NCBI RefSeq assembly: GCF_002797595.1
Contig: NZ_PGFE01000004.1
Span: 248,001 to 312,000 of the forward strand
Length of the DNA: 64,000 bases
Origin: Sediminihabitans luteus
Lineage (GTDB): Bacteria > Actinomycetota > Actinomycetes > Actinomycetales > Cellulomonadaceae
Direction: 5' to 3'
Shown piece by piece: positions 58,198 to 64,000 of this stretch (position 1 is the first letter of the stretch; each line of letters opens with the position of its first letter). The notes under the pieces are model-generated. The model was not told the origin of the DNA. It did no database searches and was given only the letters and a program-made list of their open reading frames with translations. Both the position numbers and the translations under genes were made by a program.

Positions 58198-58257
58198 AAC
58201 CGAGCGCGCGAGATAGAACCTCCCACGTTCTATCTCGCGCGCACAGTTCTACCTCGC
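58189..58257. repeat. Right palindrome of the nuclease unit
   Basis: A second copy of the element at 57055-57119, with the same 7-nt loop (58220-58226) and a ~33-bp stem with three mismatches. 10-mers GAGATAGAAC at 58191 and 58210, GTTCTATCTC at 58227 and GTTCTACCTC at 58246, again 19 bp apart. It holds the stop codon of the nuclease-like gene and lies between it and the convergent flavoprotein gene. Confidence 0.9.
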
Positions 58258-58334
58258 GGAGGGCCATCGCAGCGGGCCCCCACGGCGGGCTCTCGCGGCG
58301 GGCCCTACGGCGGCCCGGGCGAGGGCGGACGGCG

Positions 58335-60074
58335 TCAGCGCAGCTCGCGCGCCAGGGCCCGTCCCGCCGTCCGACCCGTGAAGAGGCACCCGCCGAGGAA
58401 GGTCCCCTCGAGGGCCCGGTGGCCGTGCACGCCGCCGCCGCCGAACCCGGCCGCCTCGCCCACGGCCCACAGGCCGGGCAGCACCTCGCCCGCGGCGTCG
58501 AGCGCGCGGCCGGCGGCGTCGGTGTGCAGACCGCCGAGGGTCTTGCGCGTGAGCACGGACAGACGCACCGCGAGCAGCGGGCCGTCCTGCGGGTCGGTCA
58601 GCGCGCGGGGCGGAGCGACGCGCATGACCCGGTCGACCGAGAACCTGCGCGCTGCGGCCACGGCCGTGACCTGCGGGTCCTTGCCGAGCCCCGAGAGCAC
58701 CTGCGCGTCGCGTGCGGCCACGAGCGCCGCGAGCGCGTCGGCGTCGACGTGCCCGCGAGCGCCCGGCGTGGCCTCGGTCAGCGCGTTCATGCCGGCCGCG
58801 AGCCCCGCGACGTCGTCGGCGAACACGAACTCGGGCGACTGCTCGGCGAACCGGGCGACCGGGCCCACGGCGCCGGGGCGCACGCGGTCCAGGAGCAGGC
58901 GCACGTCGCGCCCCGTGAGGTCGGGGTTCTGCTCCGAGCCGGACAGCGCGAACTCGGTCTCCATGATGCGCCGGTTGAGCACGAACCAGGAGTGGTCGTC
59001 GCCGCGCGCGGTCACGTGCTCGAGCGCGCCGAGCGCGTCGAAGCCCGGGAAGAGGGGAGCGGGCAGGCGGCCGCCGTCCGCGTCGACCCACAGCGACGAC
59101 GGCCCGGGCAGGATCCGGATCCCGTGCGCGGTCCACACGGGCGAGTGGTTCGCGATGCCCTCGGGGTAGTGCCACATGCGGTCCTCGTGCACGAGCGCGG
59201 CACCCGCCGCGGCCGCGTGGCCGATCATGAGGCCGTCGGTCGAGTCGGGCACGCCGGAGAGCATGCGCGCGGGCAGCGTCCCGGCGCTCGCGGGCCAGCG
59301 CTCGCGCACGAGCTCGTGGTTCGCGCCGATGCCGCCGGACGCGATCACGACCGCGCCCGCGCTGATCTCGACCTCGCCGACGACCTCGCGCGACGACGGC
59401 TCGCCACGCCCCGCGCGCGAGGGGGCGAGGCGTTCGGCGCGCACGCCCGTGACGCGTCCGTCGGTCGTCACGAGCGACGTCACGCGGTGCCGGAACCGCA
59501 GGTCGAGCAGCCCGTCGCGGTGCGCGTCGAGCGCGGCGCGCACGAACGGCTCGAGGATCCCGGGGCCCGTGCCCCAGGTGACGTGGAACCGCGGCACGGA
59601 GTTCCCGTGGCCGCCCGCGGGGTAGCCGCCGCGCTCGGCCCACTGCACGAGCGGGAACCAGCGCACGCCGAGCCCGTGCAGCCACGAGCGCATCTCGCCG
59701 CCCGCGAAGTCCACGAACCCGCGCGCCCACGCGTAGCCGTGCCGGTCGGGGCCGCGCCCCTCGGCGGCGCCCTCGGCGAACCGGGCGGAGCCGAGCCAGT
59801 CGGCGAACGCGAGGTCGACCGAGTCGTGCACGCCGAGCCGCCGCTGCTCGGGCGAGTCGACGAGGAACAGCCCGCCGAACGACCAGAACGCCTGCCCGCC
59901 GAGGCTCGCGGGCGGCTCCTGGTCGAGCAGCACGACGCGGCGGCCGGCGGCGGTGAGCTGGGCGGCGGTCACGAGGCCCGAGAGTCCCGCGCCCACGACG
60001 ACGACGTCGGTGGCGACGTGCCGGGGGTGCGCGGGGTCGCCGGGGCGGGTGACGGAGTCGGCGGTGACTGTCAT
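58335..60074 (-). CDS. FAD-dependent dehydrogenase of the fumarate reductase/ketosteroid dehydrogenase type
   Basis: A 579-residue flavoprotein. The N-terminal FAD motif is VVVVGAGLSGLVTA, followed by LLDQEPPASLGGQAFWS. Later come the FAD-contacting stretch VIASGGIGANHELVRERW and the C-terminal LGGLHTDAAGRALDA with GLWAVGEAAGFGGGGVHG, both common to FAD-binding dehydrogenases that oxidise steroid-like rings or succinate. The substrate is not evident. It has no signal peptide. ATG at 60074 lies 22 nt downstream of the end of glgX, so they may be co-transcribed without being functionally related. Confidence 0.87.
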   Translation of the reverse strand: MTVTADSVTRPGDPAHPRHVATDVVVVGAGLSGLVTAAQLTAAGRRVVLLDQEPPASLGGQAFWSFGGLFLVDSPEQRRLGVHDSVDLAFADWLGSARFAEGAAEGRGPDRHGYAWARGFVDFAGGEMRSWLHGLGVRWFPLVQWAERGGYPAGGHGNSVPRFHVTWGTGPGILEPFVRAALDAHRDGLLDLRFRHRVTSLVTTDGRVTGVRAERLAPSRAGRGEPSSREVVGEVEISAGAVVIASGGIGANHELVRERWPASAGTLPARMLSGVPDSTDGLMIGHAAAAGAALVHEDRMWHYPEGIANHSPVWTAHGIRILPGPSSLWVDADGGRLPAPLFPGFDALGALEHVTARGDDHSWFVLNRRIMETEFALSGSEQNPDLTGRDVRLLLDRVRPGAVGPVARFAEQSPEFVFADDVAGLAAGMNALTEATPGARGHVDADALAALVAARDAQVLSGLGKDPQVTAVAAARRFSVDRVMRVAPPRALTDPQDGPLLAVRLSVLTRKTLGGLHTDAAGRALDAAGEVLPGLWAVGEAAGFGGGGVHGHRALEGTFLGGCLFTGRTAGRALARELR

Positions 60075-60095
60075 GCGCAGAGAGTACGCCGCGTC

Positions 60096-62357
60096 TCAGG
60101 CCGAGATGTACACGTGCACGCTGAGCGGTTCGAGCAGCGCGCGCGCACCGGGCGCGAGGTGCGCGTCGTCGGCCGTGCCGCGCTCGTCCGGGTGCTCCCA
60201 CACCGAGTCCCACGCGAGGTCCCACGTCCCGGGGCGGGGGCCGGGGACGTCGTCCGGCACGGGGACGGCGGGGAGCGTGACCTCGACCTCGTCGAGCGAC
60301 CCGTTGAGCACGAGCAGGACGTCGTGCGCGCCGTCCGCGGGGCCGGTGCGCAGCATCTGCAGCACTCGGCGGTCGGGCGCGACCCAGCCCCCGTGGTCGA
60401 GCGGGGCGCCGGTCGCGTCGAACCACGCGAGGTCGGGCACGGCCGTGCGCAGCGCGTGCCGGGGTCGGCCGAGGTAGAACGCGTCGGCGCGCAGGGCGCG
60501 GTGCTCGCGCCGCAGCGCGAGCAGGTGGCGCGTGGTCGCGAGGAAGTCCTGCCGCCACGGCGACAGGTCCCACGAGACCCACGAGGTCGGGGTGTCCTGG
60601 CAGTAGGCGTTGTTGTTGCCGCGCTGGGTGCGGCCCATCTCGTCGCCCGCGGTCAGCATCGGGGTGCCCGCCGCGAGCACGAGCGTGGCGAGCAGGTTGC
60701 GCATCGAGCGACGGCGCAGGGGGACGATCTCGATGCCGGGCGCGAGCGCGGCGTCGCCCGTCTCGACGCGGCCCTCGAGGCCGTGGTTCCACGAGCGGTT
60801 GTCGCCCGAGCCGTCGCGGCCGTCCTCGCCGTTGGCCTCGTTGTGCTTGTGGTCGTAGGCGACGAGGTCGGCGAGCGTGAAGCCGTCGTGCGCGGTGACG
60901 AGGTTGACCGACGCGACGGGACCGCGCACGAGCGGCGGGTCGCTGTGCCCGAACAGGTCGGCGGAGCCGGCCAGGCGGGTCGCGAGCTCGCGCACCCCGT
61001 GCCCGGCACGCCCGTGCGACGCCTCGCGCGCGTCCGCGAGCCAGAACTGTCGTGCGGCGTCGCGGAACCGGTCGTTCCACTCGGCCATCGGCGCGGGGAA
61101 GTTCCCGGTCTGCCAGCCCCCGGGGCCCACGTCCCAGGGCTCGGCGATCAGCTTGAGCCCGTTGAGCACCGGGTCGGTCTGCAGCGCGACGAGGAACGGG
61201 TGGTCGGGGTCGAACCCGTGGTGGCCGCGCCCCAGCGTCACCGCGAGGTCGAACCGGAACCCGTCCACACCGACCTCCTGCGCCCAGTACCGCAGGGAGT
61301 CGAGCGTCATCTGCACCACGCGGGGGCGACGGTGGTCGAGCGTGTTGCCCGTGCCGGTCACGTCCGCGAACCGGACCGGCGTGCCGTCGTCGTGCAGGTA
61401 GTAGCCCCGCGCGTCGAGCCCGCGCCACGACAGCTGCGGCCCGTCGTCCCCGGCCTCGCAGGTGTGGTTGTGCACGACGTCGAGGATCACCTCGATCCCG
61501 GCCTCGTGGAGCAGGTGCACCATGCCGCGGACCTCCTCGAGGACGGCGCCCGGCCCGGCGTCGCGCGCCGCCGCCGTCGCGTACCCGGGGTGGGGGGTGA
61601 AGAACCCGAGCGTCGAGTAGCCCCAGTAGTTGGTCAGGCCCTTGACCGCGAGGTGGGGCTCGTCGACGAACGCGTGCACGGGCAGCAGCTCGAGCGTCGT
61701 GACGCCGAGCGAGCGCAGGTGCTCGATCGTGGCGGGGTGCGCGAGGCCCGCGTAGGTGCCGCGCAGCTCCTCGGGCAGCGCGTCGAGGCCGATCGTCAGG
61801 CCGCGCACGTGCGCCTCGTAGACCACGGTCTGCGACCACGGCACGTGCGGGCGGGGCGCCTGGTCGCCCGTGCGCGGGGCGACGACGACCGAGAGCGGCA
61901 CGTGCCCGAGCGAGTCGCGCGGGTCCAGCTCCCCGAAGGGGTCCCCGACCACGCGGCCGTCGTCGTCGACCTCGGCGACGTACCCGTAGCCCACGGGCGA
62001 GTGGTCGAACGCGCCCACGATCCCGCGCGCGTACGGGTCGACGAGGAGCTTGGCGGGGTTGTGCCGCAGGCCCTCGGCGGGCACCCACGGCCCGTCGACG
62101 CGGAACCCGTAGCGCTGGCCCTCGGTCACGCCGGGCACGTGCGCGTGCCACACGCCGTACGTCGGCCCGTCGAGCGGGACGCGGCGCTCGCCGTCGTCGT
62201 CCACCAGGCACAGGTCGACCGCGGTGGCCCGTGCCGCGAGGACCGCGACGTCGACGCCGTCGCCCGCGAGGTGCACCCCGAGCGGGGGCACGTGGCCGTG
62301 GCGGTCGGTCGGGCGGACGGTCGGGCGGTGCGGGAGGGATCCGGTGGTGTCGCTCAC
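60096..62357 (-). CDS. glgX: Glycogen debranching enzyme
   Basis: Isoamylase-type GH13_11 enzyme that cuts alpha-1,6 branches left after phosphorylase has trimmed outer chains. The 753-residue protein has an N-terminal CBM48-like domain, the barrel motifs LDVVHNHTCEAG, the nucleophile Asp in VDGFRFDLAVTLG, Glu in LIAEPWDVGPGGWQ and Asp in VTAHDGFTLADL, then a C-terminal beta domain. GTG at 62357. CACAAT on the minus strand ends 6 nt before it, giving a leaderless mRNA. With glgP it forms the breakdown arm. Confidence 0.95.
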   Translation of the reverse strand: MSDTTGSLPHRPTVRPTDRHGHVPPLGVHLAGDGVDVAVLAARATAVDLCLVDDDGERRVPLDGPTYGVWHAHVPGVTEGQRYGFRVDGPWVPAEGLRHNPAKLLVDPYARGIVGAFDHSPVGYGYVAEVDDDGRVVGDPFGELDPRDSLGHVPLSVVVAPRTGDQAPRPHVPWSQTVVYEAHVRGLTIGLDALPEELRGTYAGLAHPATIEHLRSLGVTTLELLPVHAFVDEPHLAVKGLTNYWGYSTLGFFTPHPGYATAAARDAGPGAVLEEVRGMVHLLHEAGIEVILDVVHNHTCEAGDDGPQLSWRGLDARGYYLHDDGTPVRFADVTGTGNTLDHRRPRVVQMTLDSLRYWAQEVGVDGFRFDLAVTLGRGHHGFDPDHPFLVALQTDPVLNGLKLIAEPWDVGPGGWQTGNFPAPMAEWNDRFRDAARQFWLADAREASHGRAGHGVRELATRLAGSADLFGHSDPPLVRGPVASVNLVTAHDGFTLADLVAYDHKHNEANGEDGRDGSGDNRSWNHGLEGRVETGDAALAPGIEIVPLRRRSMRNLLATLVLAAGTPMLTAGDEMGRTQRGNNNAYCQDTPTSWVSWDLSPWRQDFLATTRHLLALRREHRALRADAFYLGRPRHALRTAVPDLAWFDATGAPLDHGGWVAPDRRVLQMLRTGPADGAHDVLLVLNGSLDEVEVTLPAVPVPDDVPGPRPGTWDLAWDSVWEHPDERGTADDAHLAPGARALLEPLSVHVYISA

Positions 62358-62363
62358 CCGTCC

Positions 62364-62369
62364 ATTGTG
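62364..62369 (-). promoter_or_regulatory. -10 box of glgX (leaderless)
   Basis: CACAAT on the minus strand ends 6 nt before the GTG at 62357. Confidence 0.5.
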
Positions 62370-62414
62370 CGTCCGACGCGTGGGCGTGGGGGGATCCGCG
62401 CGGACGCCCGGCGG

Positions 62415-62420
62415 TAGGCT
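62415..62420 (+). promoter_or_regulatory. -10 box of the fixAB operon
   Basis: TAGGCT, with the likely transcript start near 62427 and GGAGGAG at 62441-62447 as ribosome site for fixA. Confidence 0.45.
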
Positions 62421-62455
62421 GCGAGTCGAACCAGCCCCGAGGAGGAGTCACCTTC

Positions 62456-63265
62456 ATGCGGATCGTCGTCGCCGTCAAGTACGTCCCGGACATCCAGTCC
62501 GACCGAGCCTTCGTGGACGGGCGCGTCGAGCGCACGTCGGACGACGGCACGCTCAACGAGCTCGACGAGCACGCGCTCGAGGCGGCGCTGCGCATCGTCG
62601 AGGCGCTGCCCGAGGACGAGCGCGCCGCGAGCGAGGTCGTCGCGCTCACGGTCGCGGGCGAGGACGCGGACTCCGCGCTGCGCAAGGCGTTCCAGCTCGG
62701 CGTCGACCGTGGCGTGCGTGTGAGCGACGACGCGATCGCGGGGTCGGACTACTTCGGCACGGCGCGCGTGCTCGCGGCCGCGGTGCGCGCGCTCGGTGCC
62801 GACGCCCCGGTCGACCTCGTGATCACGGGCATGGCGGCGCTCGACGGGCTCGGCTCGGTCGTGCCGGTCCTGCTCGCGGCCGAGCTCGACCTGCCGCAGC
62901 TCGCGATCGCGGGCGACCTGCAGGTCGACGCCGCGGCGCGCACCGCGACCGTGACGCGCGAGCTCGGTCACGTGACCGAGGTGCTCGAGGCGCCGCTGCC
63001 CGCGGTCGTGTCGGTCACGGACCACGCGAACGACCCGCGGTTCCCGAACTTCAAGCTCATCATGGCCGCGCGGTCGAAGAAGGTCGAGGCGTGGTCGCTC
63101 GCCGACCTCGACGTCGACCCGGCCACGGTCGGCGACGCCGGGGCCCGCACGCGCGTCGTCAGCGCGGCCCCGCGCCCCGAGAAGCCCGAGGTCGAGCTCG
63201 TCGTCGACAAGGGCGAGGGCGGCAAGGCCCTGGCCGAGTACCTGATCCGCAACGAGCTGGTCTGA
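62456..63265 (+). CDS. fixA: Electron transfer flavoprotein subunit beta
   Basis: Soluble partner subunit that, with ETF alpha, carries electrons from acyl-CoA and other dehydrogenases to the respiratory chain. The 269-residue protein begins MRIVVAVKYVPD, has the conserved LNELDEHALEAALRI and the AMP-binding stretch DLVITGMAALDGLGSVVPVLLA, and ends as a standard ETF beta. The GGAGGAG site sets ATG 62456. The fixB start is 11 nt behind its stop. It is divergent from glgX. Confidence 0.94.
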   Translation: MRIVVAVKYVPDIQSDRAFVDGRVERTSDDGTLNELDEHALEAALRIVEALPEDERAASEVVALTVAGEDADSALRKAFQLGVDRGVRVSDDAIAGSDYFGTARVLAAAVRALGADAPVDLVITGMAALDGLGSVVPVLLAAELDLPQLAIAGDLQVDAAARTATVTRELGHVTEVLEAPLPAVVSVTDHANDPRFPNFKLIMAARSKKVEAWSLADLDVDPATVGDAGARTRVVSAAPRPEKPEVELVVDKGEGGKALAEYLIRNELV

Positions 63266-63276
63266 GAGGCAGTCCC

Positions 63277-64000
63277 GTGACCCGAAACGTTCTCGTCCTC
63301 CTCGACACGCCGGCGAGCGAGCTGCGCTCGCCCGCGCTCGAGATCCTGACCATCGCGCGCACGCTCGGCACCGTCGAGGCGGTCGCGCTCGAGGAGCCCA
63401 GCGCCGCGACGCTCGACCAGCTCGCGGCGCACGGCGTCGCGCGCGTGCACCGCGTCGACCTGCCCGCCGACCTGTCGGACGACGCGCGCCACCTGACCCC
63501 GGTCGTGGCCGAGGCCTTCGCCGCGGTCGCGCGCGCGGCCGGTGCCCAGGTGCTGCTGCTCACGTCGTCGTTCCCGAACAAGGAGGTCGCGGCCCGGGCC
63601 GCGCACACCCTCGGCGCGGGGCTCGTGATCGACGCCGCGGCGCTGCGCACGGCCGACGACGGCGCGCTCGTCGCGGGCAAGCGCGTGTTCGCGGGCGCCT
63701 GGGACACCGAGTGCGCCGTGAGCACCGACGTCGCCGTGGTGACGGTGCGTGCGAACGCCGTCGTCCCGACGCCGGCCGACGCCTCGGCCGTGCCCGAGGT
63801 CGTGGCCCACGACGTCGCGCCGAGCGCGTCCGCCACGGCGGCGCGCGTCGTCTCGCGCACCACGCACGAGACCGACGGCGACGGCCGACCCGAGCTCGCG
63901 GAGGCCGCGATCGTGGTCGCGGGCGGTCGCGGTACCGACGGCGACTTCACCCCGGTGCTCGACCTCGCGGACGCGCTGGGCGCGGCCGTGGGTGCGAGCC
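63277..64000 (+). CDS. fixB: Electron transfer flavoprotein subunit alpha (3' truncated)
   Basis: FAD-binding subunit of the electron transfer flavoprotein. The frame is open from GTG 63277 to the window end (241 codons). The N-terminal domain is visible (RNVLVLLDTPASELRSPAL, then VLLLTSSFPNKEVAARAAHTLGAGLVIDA), and the start of the FAD domain appears with EAAIVVAGGRGTDGDFTPVL; the rest lies beyond. Directly downstream of fixA in one operon. Confidence 0.93.
   Translation, partial: MTRNVLVLLDTPASELRSPALEILTIARTLGTVEAVALEEPSAATLDQLAAHGVARVHRVDLPADLSDDARHLTPVVAEAFAAVARAAGAQVLLLTSSFPNKEVAARAAHTLGAGLVIDAAALRTADDGALVAGKRVFAGAWDTECAVSTDVAVVTVRANAVVPTPADASAVPEVVAHDVAPSASATAARVVSRTTHETDGDGRPELAEAAIVVAGGRGTDGDFTPVLDLADALGAAVGAS

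Noticed and set aside
57138-62417. A 1759-codon open frame opposite the flavoprotein and glgX genes
   Set aside because: It is antisense to two clear genes with complete motifs, and its translation is Arg/Ala/Pro-rich low complexity.

Overview
The window is a stretch of chromosome from a high-GC, Gram-positive actinobacterium. The gene orders argS-lysA-hom-thrC-thrB-rho-rpmE-prfA-prmC-tsaC-wecA-atpI-atpBEFHAGDC and atpC-DUF2550-nucS, the GlgE-type glycogen genes and the presence of NucS all point to Actinobacteria. A GH1 beta-glucosidase behind a CelR/CebR-type operator and a GH2 beta-mannosidase suggest a cellulolytic Micrococcales lineage close to Cellulomonas. Genus is an inference. No rRNA, CRISPR array, prophage or insertion sequence was found; the only RNA gene is tRNA-Arg(CCG).

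Layout. 1-4.1 kb: end of a CNNM/CBS membrane protein gene, a VanY-like peptidase, a CYTH protein, tRNA-Arg and a GntR/FCD regulator. 4.1-10.7 kb: arginyl-tRNA synthetase, then lysine and threonine synthesis (lysA, hom, thrC, thrB). 11.0-17.9 kb: rho, ribosomal protein L31, release factor 1 and its methylase PrmC, threonylcarbamoyl-AMP synthase, a polyprenyl-P sugar-1-P transferase and an AtpI-like protein. 18.2-25.3 kb: the whole F1Fo ATP synthase operon. 25.3-29.6 kb: DUF2550 protein, mismatch endonuclease NucS, nagA, beta-glucosidase. 30.1-34.1 kb: class Ib ribonucleotide reductase nrdHIEF behind two NrdR-like boxes. 34.2-43.8 kb: mixed genes (phosphoribosyltransferase, FKBP lipoprotein, two hydrolases, a DivIVA-like coiled-coil protein, two envelope proteins, a YbbN-like thioredoxin). 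43.8-62.4 kb: alpha-glucan metabolism (glgB, mak, treS, glgE, glgP, glgX), interrupted by a beta-mannosidase, a nuclease-like gene between two palindromes, and a flavoprotein. 62.5 kb to the end: electron transfer flavoprotein genes fixA and fixB, the latter cut by the window edge.

How the genes work together. TreS, maltokinase, GlgE and GlgB form the trehalose-to-glucan route, and GlgP and GlgX degrade the product. Lysine and threonine genes share aspartate-family precursors. RF1, its methylase, L31 and TsaC all serve translation.

The less ordinary signals are: a palindrome pair made of four 10-mers that brackets a putative nuclease gene and supplies its stop codon; an atpB gene that seems to start at CTG; an ATP synthase with a short epsilon and a long alpha subunit; a repeated promoter layout in which the -10 box ends 6-7 nt before the start codon (leaderless mRNAs); and short tandem repeats in many spacers, several touching stop codons.
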